Shown: positions 4,366 through 11,694, counted from the first letter of the stretch. The stretch: DNA of 13,738 bases from an uncultured Clostridia bacterium (GCA_948664205.1 CAPNDH010000033.1:1488-15225), one strand, 5' to 3'. Numbers and translations are program-made. The notes: generated from the sequence alone by a model not told the origin.

Positions 4366-6891
4366 TTAATCAAATGGACATTCCCTCATGTCAGTTTTAA
4401 AAGCAATGAATCTTTGCGTTTGTCCATCCCATCTTTTAGTTACCAAGTTCCTACCTTGATTATCTTTGTCTATGTAGTCCCTATCTGCTAGTCCTTTTAG
4501 AATTTTTCTATAACTCATTTTTTGTTTTTCTAATACGCCTTGCAATATGTGTGGTAGAATATAATATTTTCCTTTGTCTATGATTCCATATCGCTCATAT
4601 CCATACGAATTTACTGATATGCCTCTGACATCTACAAGGTCAAATGAATTTTTATTACTTATTACCCAACTATGAATATAATCATATGCTTTTTCTACAA
4701 TGTCACTTTCTTTTACTGTTGTTAGGTTATCTAGTAATTCTAATCCCATTTGGTAGCTTCTTTCTTCAGTATCAGTTTCATTGAATAGTAATTCACTTTG
4801 TAATATATCTGCTAGGATAATTACTGCTATTGCTGTTATATGTGTACTAATTTTATCTTGCGTATCATCTTTTAATCTAGCAACTATATCCTTGTATCGT
4901 TCTTTTAACTCATTTCTTTTTGGATATCTCAATATTAATTCTTCTACGAATTTCTTACCTGCAGTTCCATAGTATGATTCACTTATTTCGTGCATTTTTG
5001 CCGCTTCTTCTGTACTATAAAATGGTGTTCCTGTAATTTCTAATGCTCTGGTTATAATTCCTGATTGTGAGGTCATTGTACTGATTGGCTCCTCGCCAGT
5101 TGTTAATATAAAACTACGCCAATTTGATATTGCCTGTGTACCTCCTGTTTTGCTACCTCTTAATTTTCCGCTTCCAGTACCTAGCATATACACAAGGTTT
5201 TCTATAAATGCTTGGTTATCTCCTGCAACTTGTTTTTCATCTATTCCAACTGGTAGATCATTGAATAATGTTGCCCTTCTTTCTAGTCCTACTTTTGTAG
5301 CATTAAATGATACCATTAGAGCTTCTGGATTCCCCCATACTGATAGTGCTGCTTTTAGTAATGCTGTTTTTCCTACTCTAGAATCGCCCCATAGATGAAA
5401 AAATACTGTTCTATGGCTTAGGTCTTTTAGCAATGTTGCACCAAATGATGCGGCCATCATTCCTCTGAATATATTGTTATATCTATATGGTTTTATATGT
5501 TCTATCCATTCTTCCAATGTTCCACTTTCATCATATGCATCTATCCACTTTTGTCCATTTCTATCTACATCAAGTATGATGTCGCCAGGCACACATGGTA
5601 AAAACTTATTTCCATGCCATCCTAGTTGCGTTACTGTCCTTTTTACTGGCAATATGTCTTTATTGTCTGCAAATAATGAATCAAGATATGTTACCATCTT
5701 TTTTGCATTTTCACTTGTTATTGCTATTCCTATATCTGTTAGAATTGGCAAGTTCCTTGATTGGAATATAGTGCTTCTAGGATATATTGCAAAATGCCAT
5801 TTCTTATCTATGTAGTATGTTATTTCTATTTTTTCTTCATTGCTTTCTAGACTTTTTATTCTACTATTTATGAGCATTGGAGTTGAACATATCAATACAT
5901 TTCCACCCATTTTATCGTTATGTGCAAAGACTCCTGTCTCATTTACTAACCATCCTACTGGGATTTTCGGCTGAATCGGTGCTCCTGGTATAACAACTTC
6001 TGGCTTATTAACTATTTGTTCTATTTCTAGTTTCGTTTTGCTTTCTATGACATTATTCCATATTGCGGTAAAATCCTTTTGCCTTTTTATATGTAGTTCC
6101 GATGGATCTTTTACACCTACAGAACAACATTCGATTTTATACACTTCGCCTTTATATTCTGCAGTTAATAAACCCTTGCAAACTGATTTCACAAAAGTAT
6201 CTCCACCAGTATCATTTTCGTGGTGTATATATATTTTTTTGATGTCCTTTATATCTTCTACCCAAGATGCATTAAAGGTACTCGCTCCTGGTACTCCTAA
6301 AACTGGTATATTATAATATGATAATGTATGAGTATCACTTTCTCCTTCTACTAACACTACATATTCTTGCTGTCTGATTTTTTCTATATTTTGTATTCCA
6401 TATAACCATAATTTTGAGTTTTGATTCCATTTGAAATCTTTATTTGTACCTCTTTTCCTAGTGCCTATTAGTTTTCGTTCTTTGTTGAAATATGGTATTC
6501 CTATGTAATGTTTTAGATTTTTCAAGCCCCATTCTTCTTTTAGCCAGTCTACTGGTAGTTTCTTTTCGAGTGCATATATGTCTATTGTGTAATCTTCAAT
6601 TGGTACTACATTATCTATCCCTATCTCTTTGTATATTTCCTTGGCCGCTTCTTTTGTTCCTATATTTTTCATTTGCGAGATAAACTTTATATAGTTTCCT
6701 TCTTCTTCACAAGCAAAACACTTATACCTTCCTGTTTTTAAATCCACAGAGAAACTTGGTTTTTTTTCATTTCCGCCTTTATGGAAAGGGCAATTTGCTT
6801 GTATTGAATTGCCCTTTTTCTTTACATTCTTCAAGTATTTACTATACTCGGCTTCATAATTTAATTTTGAATCTATATCTACTTCTGCCAT
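4366..6891 (-). CDS. Phage primase-helicase (CHC2 zinc finger, Toprim, DUF927-like helicase)
   Basis: This 841-aa protein would synthesise primers and unwind DNA at the phage origin. In order it shows a CHC2-type zinc-binding domain (NCPFH with C34 and H37, KCFAC with C58 and C61); a Toprim domain with VEGESD (E182, about 181-186) and the acidic HHENDTGGD (223-231); a linker with PKIPVGW; and a DUF927-like AAA+/SF3-type helicase part. The last has Walker A GDSRVGKT (502-509), an acidic PVGIDEKQ strand (Walker B-like, D551/E552), LTTGEEP (596-602, sensor-like) and R615. The C-terminal about 150 residues look like a winged-helix/DNA-binding tail (YRKILKGLADRDYIDKD). The length suits the fused primase-helicases of Gram-positive phages. 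The start at 6891 is preceded by GGAAGGGG, 9 nt away. It directly follows the SSB-like gene, and its stop borders the iteron region, its likely binding site. Confidence 0.88.
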   Translation of the reverse strand: MAEVDIDSKLNYEAEYSKYLKNVKKKGNSIQANCPFHKGGNEKKPSFSVDLKTGRYKCFACEEEGNYIKFISQMKNIGTKEAAKEIYKEIGIDNVVPIEDYTIDIYALEKKLPVDWLKEEWGLKNLKHYIGIPYFNKERKLIGTRKRGTNKDFKWNQNSKLWLYGIQNIEKIRQQEYVVLVEGESDTHTLSYYNIPVLGVPGASTFNASWVEDIKDIKKIYIHHENDTGGDTFVKSVCKGLLTAEYKGEVYKIECCSVGVKDPSELHIKRQKDFTAIWNNVIESKTKLEIEQIVNKPEVVIPGAPIQPKIPVGWLVNETGVFAHNDKMGGNVLICSTPMLINSRIKSLESNEEKIEITYYIDKKWHFAIYPRSTIFQSRNLPILTDIGIAITSENAKKMVTYLDSLFADNKDILPVKRTVTQLGWHGNKFLPCVPGDIILDVDRNGQKWIDAYDESGTLEEWIEHIKPYRYNNIFRGMMAASFGATLLKDLSHRTVFFHLWGDSRVGKTALLKAALSVWGNPEALMVSFNATKVGLERRATLFNDLPVGIDEKQVAGDNQAFIENLVYMLGTGSGKLRGSKTGGTQAISNWRSFILTTGEEPISTMTSQSGIITRALEITGTPFYSTEEAAKMHEISESYYGTAGKKFVEELILRYPKRNELKERYKDIVARLKDDTQDKISTHITAIAVIILADILQSELLFNETDTEERSYQMGLELLDNLTTVKESDIVEKAYDYIHSWVISNKNSFDLVDVRGISVNSYGYERYGIIDKGKYYILPHILQGVLEKQKMSYRKILKGLADRDYIDKDNQGRNLVTKRWDGQTQRFIAFKTDMRECPFD

Positions 6892-6915
6892 GCAAGATTA
6901 CCCCTTCCTATTATT

Positions 6916-7638
6916 TTAGAAAGGTAATTCCGTATCTTCCGTATTTTCCTTTGAATATTCTTCTGCTTGTACTACTCTAGTTGTATTTTTCATTTCTGCA
7001 GCATACTTTCTTACCTTTTCTTTTACTTCTGGTGGTAGTATTTCATCCATTACAAATGTTGCTTGAGCATAAGTAATTCCACCTTTACTTTCTGCTTTCT
7101 TTAGTGCTATTTTGGTTATTACATCGCATGGTCTTAATCCTTTTGCTACGATTCTTTGAAGATATTTTCCAAATGGACTTATGCTAGTTGCTGGTAATGT
7201 TAAAAGCATTGGAAAGGTATCTCCACTTCTTAAAATATATAATCTACGCATATTTTTACAAGCTTTTCCGATTCCATCAATTGCAGTTCCATATTTATTA
7301 TTTGGACACGATTCACAACTAATTGATTCTCCTTCCATATTTACACCGATATGTCCATCACAAGAAAAGCAGTCAGGTGCAGATTCAGTTCCATCGTATG
7401 CATCCTTGTAATATGCATTTATAGGATATTGATCTACTATTACTACTTTTAATTCTTTTACAACATCTGGATTCTCTGGATCATCTCCTGGAACTTCAAA
7501 AGCTGTTGTTCCTCCTGCTGGGATTTTAATTTTGTCAAATGATAAGTTGAATCCATCTAACTCATCCATTGGAATTTCCTTATTTTCTATTCCCATTATA
7601 AAATTGTTTTGATTGGTTGTAGTTATTTCTTTGCTCAT
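6916..7638 (-). CDS. Zinc-containing protein with SSB-like acidic tail (probable ssDNA-binding)
   Basis: The protein has 240 residues, starting at ATG 7638 after GGAGGGG with 6-nt spacing. It ends in ENTEDTELPF, which closely resembles the acidic, phenylalanine-terminated tail by which bacterial SSB and T7 gp2.5-type proteins recruit partners. The middle carries cysteines in a zinc-binding layout: C90 and C93 (CFSC), C108 and C111 (CESC), and C127. The rest (about 140-215) looks like a mixed alpha/beta fold with basic residues (LQRIVAKGLRPCDVITK). It lies directly upstream of the primase-helicase in the same transcript, the usual position for a replication ssDNA-binding protein. I do not see a canonical OB-fold SSB sequence, so the assignment rests on the tail, the cysteines and the context. 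A recombination-associated role is the alternative. Confidence 0.6.
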   Translation of the reverse strand: MSKEITTTNQNNFIMGIENKEIPMDELDGFNLSFDKIKIPAGGTTAFEVPGDDPENPDVVKELKVVIVDQYPINAYYKDAYDGTESAPDCFSCDGHIGVNMEGESISCESCPNNKYGTAIDGIGKACKNMRRLYILRSGDTFPMLLTLPATSISPFGKYLQRIVAKGLRPCDVITKIALKKAESKGGITYAQATFVMDEILPPEVKEKVRKYAAEMKNTTRVVQAEEYSKENTEDTELPF

Positions 7639-7768
7639 AATTGTTCCCCTCCATTTTTTTCAATTCTTTTTTTAGTCTTAAAATTTCTGCATCTTTATAC
7701 TTGTCTATACTGCTTATACATCTCAATGCAATTAAGGTTAGACATATTATCCATATTATTTGAAACAT
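7580..7768 (-). CDS. 62-aa membrane-anchored coiled-coil peptide overlapping the SSB-like gene
   Basis: ATG 7768 is preceded by CTAGGAGGT at about 6-nt spacing, one of the best ribosome sites in the operon, and sits just after the stop of the previous gene (7770). Residues 3-20 (QIIWIICLTLIALRCISS) are hydrophobic enough for one membrane helix. A charged helix follows (ILRLKKELKKME), then an Asn/Gln-rich tail. The last 59 nt overlap the start of the SSB-like gene in another frame, so the tail composition may be constrained by that gene. This layout (short membrane anchor, cytoplasmic coiled coil) is frequent among small phage proteins of unknown role. The family is not recognised. The strong start signal supports real translation, which could also couple initiation of the downstream gene. 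Confidence 0.6.
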   Translation of the reverse strand: MFQIIWIICLTLIALRCISSIDKYKDAEILRLKKELKKMEGNNYEQRNNYNQSKQFYNGNRK

Positions 7769-7769
7769 T

Positions 7770-8180
7770 CTATGACCTCCTAGTTCCTATTGTTGTTTTT
7801 TCATATAAACTAACAATATTTTGTAAATATTCTGGCAGTTCATCTGTTGTTTCCCAGCCTTGCTCTTTTACAAAACTTTTAAAAGTCTGTGCATTTACTT
7901 CTTCTTTTACTAACCCTGCATATCCATTTTCTTTCAATGCTTCTACTAATGCTACTTTGTTTTCTGCAAGTACATTTGGTATTACTGTTGTTTTTAATGA
8001 ATATGTTATTCCGTTCTTACCTTTAAAGTTTTGTAATTCGCTCTCTACCATCATATCTATTAGTTTTTTTTCTTGATTCTCAATTTGTTTCTTTATTTGT
8101 TTTAGTTCTTCTTCTACCTGTGTCTTATTATCTTTTAAATGTGTTAGGAATTCTGCTTCTATCATCAATTTATCATTCAT
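7770..8180 (-). CDS. Coiled-coil phage early protein (Gp157-like layout)
   Basis: The protein has 136 residues. The start at 8180 overlaps the end of the preceding frame by 4 nt, implying translational coupling. The N-terminal about 45 residues form a predicted coiled coil (EEELKQIKKQIENQEKKLIDMMVE). A beta-hairpin-like stretch follows (NFKGKNGITYSLKTTVIPNV), then an alpha-helical C-terminal part (VALVEALKENGYAGLV, TFKSFVKEQGW). A long coiled coil followed by a strand of the form G-x-x-S-L-K-x-T is reminiscent of siphophage Gp157-type proteins and of Gam-like host-nuclease inhibitors, which also sit in phage recombination/replication modules. I cannot confirm membership, so it is listed as a hypothetical early protein with that layout. 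Confidence 0.6.
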   Translation of the reverse strand: MNDKLMIEAEFLTHLKDNKTQVEEELKQIKKQIENQEKKLIDMMVESELQNFKGKNGITYSLKTTVIPNVLAENKVALVEALKENGYAGLVKEEVNAQTFKSFVKEQGWETTDELPEYLQNIVSLYEKTTIGTRRS

Positions 8181-8503
8181 TCTTCTCCATCCTTTTTCAT
8201 ATTTTTACTTCTTTCTTCTAGCAATAAATTTTGTAGAAACTCAATTTCTTTGTGCATAAATTTTATGTTAAATTCTAATTTTTCTTTTGAATCTTTCAGT
8301 ATTTCGATTGCTTCTGTTTGTACTTCATTTATCTTGTTTAAGTTCTCTATTTCTGTTTCTAATTTATATTTTTCAGCAAGTTCTTCCGTTAGATCTTCAA
8401 CAAGTTTATATAATTCTCTATATTTTTCAGCACATTTATTTTCTTTTGCACAAGGCATTCCATCAAGTGCTTCAAAAAATATTTCCATGTCATCTTTATT
8501 CAT
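8177..8503 (-). CDS. Coiled-coil hypothetical protein
   Basis: This is a predicted almost fully helical protein of about 108 residues. Several starts are possible (GTG 8512, ATG 8509, ATG 8503). I prefer 8503 because a weak AGAGAG lies 8 nt upstream, but none has a strong ribosome site, and coupling to the overlapping upstream gene (stop at 8496-8498) probably matters. After a short head with two cysteines (MPCAKENKCAEKY), residues from about 30 to 100 show continuous heptad-type spacing (LVEDLTEELAEKYKLETEI, then KLEFNIKFMHKEIEFLQNLLL), predicting a long parallel coiled coil. No enzyme motif is present. Its function is unknown; it lies between two other small acidic or coiled-coil early proteins. 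Confidence 0.55.
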   Translation of the reverse strand: MNKDDMEIFFEALDGMPCAKENKCAEKYRELYKLVEDLTEELAEKYKLETEIENLNKINEVQTEAIEILKDSKEKLEFNIKFMHKEIEFLQNLLLEERSKNMKKDGEE

Positions 8504-8840
8504 TCTCATCACTCTCTGCTATTTTTACAAATATTTCTCCAAGCTCCATAGCAGCCTTTCCAAATATTTTTAGCAATTCTGCAAATTTCTTTTCAATATC
8601 CTCTTCAGTTTCTTCTGATTCTTTCTCTGTACTATCTGAATCGCTATTATTATTTTTATCGATAATGATTGTAGTTCCTTTTGCTTCCTTGATTTTTTCT
8701 ACTATGTCATCCATTTTTATTTTGTCTGGATGTAATTCGCTTAAATTAAATACTATTACCTCATCATCTATAAAGTCTAGAATTACACATTTGTTTCCTT
8801 CTTTTGTTTTTACAATATTTCCAATTTCATATTTTTTCAT
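8496..8840 (-). CDS. Small acidic protein with N-terminal SH3-like beta domain
   Basis: The protein has 114 residues from ATG 8840. The frame extends to 8888, but the ATG at 8840 is preferred because GGAAGGA lies about 10 nt upstream and it then begins 16 nt after the helicase stop rather than inside that gene. Residues 1-40 (EIGNIVKTKEGNKCVILDF, then EVIVFNLSEL) look like a small SH3/KOW-type beta barrel. Residues about 60-82 are a Ser/Asp/Glu-rich linker (SDSDSTEKESEETEED), and the rest is an amphipathic helix (FAELLKIFGKAAMELGEIF). The strongly acidic character is shared with DNA-mimic proteins, but that is only a compositional remark. The family is not recognised. Confidence 0.55.
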   Translation of the reverse strand: MKKYEIGNIVKTKEGNKCVILDFIDDEVIVFNLSELHPDKIKMDDIVEKIKEAKGTTIIIDKNNNSDSDSTEKESEETEEDIEKKFAELLKIFGKAAMELGEIFVKIAESDENE

Positions 8841-8856
8841 TTTCTTTCTTTCCTTC

Positions 8857-10179
8857 CTATTCAAAAAATTTTCTCCAATTATCCACAATTGTTGTTGATA
8901 TATCTCCTTTGTTATCCAATACCTTCATTAGCCTTGTATCTATTGTATTTTTAGCAATTAGGTGTATATGGTTAACATTGTTCTTTTGTCCTATTCTATG
9001 TAATCTTGCCATTGCTTGAGTATAATCGACATAGTTAAAATCCACACTATAAAATACTGATGTGTCTGCTGCAGTTAATGTGATTCCTAGTCCTGCTGTG
9101 TGTGTCTGACATATAAATACTTTTACATCATCCTTGTTTTGAAAGTCATCCACCATTTGTCCACGCTCATCCATTTTTACTTGACCTGTGATCCAACTGT
9201 ATTTTATTCCTTTACTTTCTACTAGCTTTTTTATTGCAGAAATTTCATCCAAGAAAACTGCAAATATTACTAGCTTTTTATTGGAATCTATTACTACATC
9301 GTTTATGATTTCTTCAAGTGCATCTAGTTTTGCGTTACTTACAAATTGTGTTTCTTTATCATCGTTATTGATAAAGCCACCTGTTATTTGTCTTAATCTT
9401 AATGTTTTGGTAAGTACATTGGTTACTGTGATTTCTCCTTGCTCTAATTCCATATAGCATTCTTTTTTTATCTGGTCATATATTTTTCTACTACTTGGCT
9501 CTAGTTCACAGTATCTCATTGTTTTTATTTCCTCTGGCAAGTCTAGTGCTTCTTCTTTTGTTACTCTATACGCAATACTATGCATTTTTTCTATTAGTTC
9601 ATCTTGGTTGATGTATCCAATTACTTGATGGCCTCCATATCCACCCATTCGCACATACCTATTTCTGAAAATATAAAAGCTTGTACCATATATTGTTTTG
9701 TCTACAAATCTGTATTGGCTAAATACATCTAACGGATTATTTTGTATTGGTGTTCCTGTAAGTAGCATTTTATATTTTGCTATATCTCCAAGCTTATGCA
9801 TTGCCTTACTCTGTGCTGCAGTATGATTTTTTATTCTTTGTGATTCATCACATATAATCATATCTGGATTCCATTCTTTTAGGTCATCAAACATTCTCCA
9901 AGTTGATTCATAGTTGATTACTGCTACTTTTAATCCTTTTCCAAATACAAGTTCTTTTAATTTCTGCTTTCTTTTGTTCATAGTTCCTTCTAGTGTTATA
10001 ACAGTATTTTCAAAATCTGCATATTGCTCTATTTCTTTTTCCCATACAGGTACTACCGATGCTGGGCAAACAACAAGAACTTTCTTTATTTTTTCGTTTA
10101 AGTAAGCTCTACCCATTACTGCTATAGTTGTTAATGTTTTTCCTGTACCCATATCCATTAATAATACTGCTCCTGACAT
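8857..10179 (-). CDS. Snf2-type helicase, motor domains (C-terminal part of a split gene)
   Basis: The protein has 440 residues and ATP-dependent DNA translocase motifs in order: motif I MDMGTGKT (8-15, K14), motif Ia CPASVVPVW (38-46), motif II DESQ (111-114), motif III LLTGTPIQNNP (139-149), and a C-terminal RecA-like domain with GLGITLTAAD and motif VI QAMARLHRIGQ (388-398, arginine finger). Both motor lobes are complete. The protein begins directly at motif I, however, without the Q-like motif and N-terminal domain of the family. These are found in the ORF at 10485-10838, separated by an unrelated ORF. The start ATG 10179 has its own AGGAGG 6 nt upstream, so the core is translated independently. 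Snf2-family helicases of this kind are common in phage replication modules beside VRR-NUC and primase genes. Confidence 0.85.
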   Translation of the reverse strand: MSGAVLLMDMGTGKTLTTIAVMGRAYLNEKIKKVLVVCPASVVPVWEKEIEQYADFENTVITLEGTMNKRKQKLKELVFGKGLKVAVINYESTWRMFDDLKEWNPDMIICDESQRIKNHTAAQSKAMHKLGDIAKYKMLLTGTPIQNNPLDVFSQYRFVDKTIYGTSFYIFRNRYVRMGGYGGHQVIGYINQDELIEKMHSIAYRVTKEEALDLPEEIKTMRYCELEPSSRKIYDQIKKECYMELEQGEITVTNVLTKTLRLRQITGGFINNDDKETQFVSNAKLDALEEIINDVVIDSNKKLVIFAVFLDEISAIKKLVESKGIKYSWITGQVKMDERGQMVDDFQNKDDVKVFICQTHTAGLGITLTAADTSVFYSVDFNYVDYTQAMARLHRIGQKNNVNHIHLIAKNTIDTRLMKVLDNKGDISTTIVDNWRKFFE

Positions 10180-10189
10180 AAGTGGCCTC

Positions 10190-10477
10190 CTATTTTATTT
10201 CCTTAAATATATCTTTTAAGTCTTTCTTATCTATACCCATTGCCATAAATGATGCCATAAGTCCTAAAGATAATTTTTCGTTTAATTTTCTTTCCATTTC
10301 ATCTAATTCTTTGGCTACTCTTTGTGTTACATTTCCTAATACAGTTAAGTCTATTATCAATTTTTCTTTGTTATCAAATTCAATTTCAAATGTAACCTCT
10401 GGTTTAATTCCTATGTGTTCCTGTGCTTTTATACTTTTGATTTCTCTATTACCCCTTAAATTCATTATTTTTTCCAT
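10190..10477 (-). CDS. 95-aa unknown protein inserted between the two helicase parts
   Basis: ATG 10477 follows AAGGAG at about 9 nt, and the frame ends TAG 10190-10192, 10 nt before the helicase-core start. Residues about 25-50 (PEVTFEIEFDNKEKLIIDLTVLG) look like two or three beta strands. Residues 52-70 (TQRVAKELDEMERKLNEKL) are a charged helix, and the C-terminus (SLGLMASFMAMGIDKKDLKDIFKEI) is helical with a short hydrophobic patch that is too small for a clear membrane span. I do not recognise the family. Its position between two pieces that normally form one Snf2 polypeptide suggests either insertion of a small foreign gene or a gene that works with the split helicase. It uses the same AT-rich codons as its neighbours. 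Confidence 0.6.
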   Translation of the reverse strand: MEKIMNLRGNREIKSIKAQEHIGIKPEVTFEIEFDNKEKLIIDLTVLGNVTQRVAKELDEMERKLNEKLSLGLMASFMAMGIDKKDLKDIFKEIK

Positions 10478-10484
10478 ATACTTT

Positions 10485-10838
10485 TTACTCCTTTTTAAAT
10501 AAATTCATTAACTTACAAGCTATATTATAGCCTTTTATCTGGTGTTGGTATGGTTTTACTTTTATTGGCATTGGCTCTATTTCTACAGATTCACTTGCCA
10601 TTTTTTCTTTTGTTGCTTCCATAATGTGTTCGTATTGTTTATTTCCATAGTCTATTATTTCTTTTCCTACTACACATCCAATTTTCTCTAGTCTAGTAAT
10701 ATTATCTTTAGTACATGGAACTATCCAAGCTTTTCTTTCTTTTTTCCACTTTGGATCAAACAATTTGCTTTTTATAAAATCTTTATATTGGTAGCTGTCC
10801 GTTAATACTATTTGTCCATCTTCAAATGATGCTATCAT
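10485..10838 (-). CDS. Snf2-type helicase, N-terminal domain (separate ORF)
   Basis: The protein has 117 residues. The start is ATG 10838, with AAGGAA 8 nt upstream, overlapping nothing and lying 5 nt after the previous stop. Residues about 1-50 (YKDFIKSKLFDPKWKKERKAWIVPCTKDNITRL) match the small HARP/wing-like domain seen at the front of phage Snf2 helicases, with the conserved idea of a length-matched W and P in KAWIVP. The end, PIKVKPYQHQIKGYNIACKLM (the PYQHQ part is the Q-like motif), normally leads within about 10-15 residues into Walker A. Here TAA follows LFKKE and a different ORF intervenes. So this piece carries the adenine-recognition motif that the 440-aa core lacks. It may assemble with the core in trans, or be a relic. 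Confidence 0.7.
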   Translation of the reverse strand: MIASFEDGQIVLTDSYQYKDFIKSKLFDPKWKKERKAWIVPCTKDNITRLEKIGCVVGKEIIDYGNKQYEHIMEATKEKMASESVEIEPMPIKVKPYQHQIKGYNIACKLMNLFKKE

Positions 10839-10843
10839 CTATA

Positions 10844-11053
10844 CTATTCCTTGTATAAATTTTCATAGTATTCTTTAGCTTCTTGATATGTAGCAAAGTA
10901 TTCTCCTTTTATCCAAGTTTTATCTTTTAGCAATTTTGTTGTTACTACATATGGATTCATTGAGTTATTTTTTATAAAAATTATTGTTTTTCCAAGCTTT
11001 ACATCGCAATTCATTAGCTCACATGTTCCGAAATTTGGATTTTCAAATTCCAT
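10844..11053 (-). CDS. 69-aa unknown early protein
   Basis: The start at ATG 11053 is very well supported by AAAGGAGG, 7 nt upstream. The sequence alternates likely beta strands (KTIIFIKN, YVVTTKLL, TWIKGEYFAT) with a C-terminal helix (YQEAKEYYENLYKE), suggesting a small alpha/beta domain. There are two cysteines near the N-terminus (TCELMNC). I do not recognise the family. It is preceded by a gap of about 100 nt (11054-11155), larger than most in the operon, in which I find no convincing minus-strand promoter. It is presumably read through from PR and is followed at once by the helicase N-terminal ORF. Confidence 0.6.
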   Translation of the reverse strand: MEFENPNFGTCELMNCDVKLGKTIIFIKNNSMNPYVVTTKLLKDKTWIKGEYFATYQEAKEYYENLYKE

Positions 11054-11084
11054 CTAGTTTTCCTCCTTTTGCAAAAATTGAGCC

Positions 11085-11114
11085 TTTACAAATGGCTTTG
11101 ATTTGTGTTATAAT
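11085..11114 (+). promoter_or_regulatory. Possible antisense promoter inside the early operon
   Basis: TTTACA (11085-11090) and TATAAT (11109-11114) are separated by 18 nt, with an extended -10 (TGT immediately before). It points rightward, against the early operon, and a transcript from about 11121 would be antisense to the excisionase-like gene. No sense gene follows. Chance matches are common in AT-rich DNA, hence the low confidence. Confidence 0.3.
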
Positions 11115-11155
11115 GTGTACAATTAATTATTTAATTAAGTGCAAAGTAAAACAAT

Positions 11156-11380
11156 TTATGTTCCTGATATACAATTTATTGTTCTGCTTTGTTCTTTTTT
11201 ATTGTCTATATATTGATAGAACAGTTTTGGTGATATGTAATAAGTCCATTTTGAACTTAACTTTACTGCGGATCCAAATGGAAATCTATTGTTTCTTAAG
11301 CCTATTCTTACAAATTGCTCTGATGTTCCCATTAGATTAGCTGCTTTTTTTATTGTTACTTTCTTTTCATCTGCATCCAT
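11156..11380 (-). CDS. Small excisionase-like HTH DNA-binding protein
   Basis: The protein has 74 residues. Start ATG 11380 has AAAGGAGG 6 nt upstream. Residues 8-38 (VTIKKAANLMGTSEQFVRIGL, then NRFPFGSAV) form a winged-helix/MerR-like HTH. The pattern AA-x-LMG-x-S-x-Q-FVRIGL followed by FPFG-A-V and SKWTYYISPK is a recognisable small phage protein type, usually placed just after Cro in Gram-positive prophages. It may act as an excisionase or as a regulator. Two copies of the operator ATTTCTTTTGTA lie between this gene and the Cro-like gene (11399-11441), so its expression may be controlled separately. The tail after residue 60 is polar and probably disordered. Confidence 0.7.
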   Translation of the reverse strand: MDADEKKVTIKKAANLMGTSEQFVRIGLRNNRFPFGSAVKLSSKWTYYISPKLFYQYIDNKKEQSRTINCISGT

Positions 11381-11398
11381 TATTTCCTCCTTTCTTGT

Positions 11399-11441
11399 AT
11401 TTCTTTTGTAAAGAGTTGATGTTTTACTTATTTCTTTTGTA
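11399..11441. promoter_or_regulatory. Operator pair upstream of the excisionase-like gene
   Basis: Two perfect copies of the 12-mer ATTTCTTTTGTA lie at 11399-11410 and 11430-11441, 31 bp apart, the same spacing as in the main switch. A minus-strand -35-like TTTACA lies just upstream, but its matching -10 is poor, so the pair may act as a roadblock or as loop partner for the main array. Confidence 0.75.
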
Positions 11442-11462
11442 TTTAATTGTAAAAAAATAAGC

Positions 11463-11669
11463 CTATCTATCCAACAGTTTCATTTCTGGGAAGATATTCT
11501 CGACCTTTTCTTCAAGTATTTTTGCTATCTTTCTTTTCTTATTGGTTGGAACATCTATATCCTTATTTTCCATATACGAAACTGCTTGTTGTGTTACTTT
11601 TAGTCTTTTGGCTAATTCTTTTTGGCTTATATTCTTTTTCTTTCGTATATTCTGAATATTATTATACAT
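11463..11669 (-). CDS. Cro-like XRE-family repressor
   Basis: The protein has 68 residues, essentially a single helix-turn-helix domain: NIRKKKNISQKELAKRLKVTQQAVSYMEN, with the first helix of the HTH at about 15-23 and the recognition helix at about 26-35. The frame is open to 11696, but ATG 11669 is preferred. It is followed by an N-terminus matching XRE proteins, and a purine-rich GGAAGGGTGGG lies just upstream; starting at 11696 would place the start within an operator. It is the first gene of the leftward transcript from the consensus promoter at 11715-11743 and is divergent from the longer repressor gene at 11829. That order and the small size fit Cro, the early antagonist of the CI-type repressor. 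Confidence 0.8.
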   Translation of the reverse strand: MYNNIQNIRKKKNISQKELAKRLKVTQQAVSYMENKDIDVPTNKKRKIAKILEEKVENIFPEMKLLDR

Positions 11670-11694
11670 ATTTCCCACCCTTCCATTTGTACAC

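Noticed and set aside
8287..8898. A 203-codon plus-strand open frame, and similar long plus-strand frames at 1456-1785, 5474-5815 and 7609-8076
   Set aside because: They are the complement of real minus-strand genes, are rich in Phe/Leu/Ser as expected from reversed AT-rich lysine/glutamate codons, and lack ribosome sites and recognisable domains.
8857..10838. Group I/II intron or intein in the helicase
   Set aside because: The intervening DNA is about 300 bp, contains an ORF with its own ribosome site, has no intein splice-type residues or intron catalytic core that I can see, and the upstream exon ends in a true stop codon.
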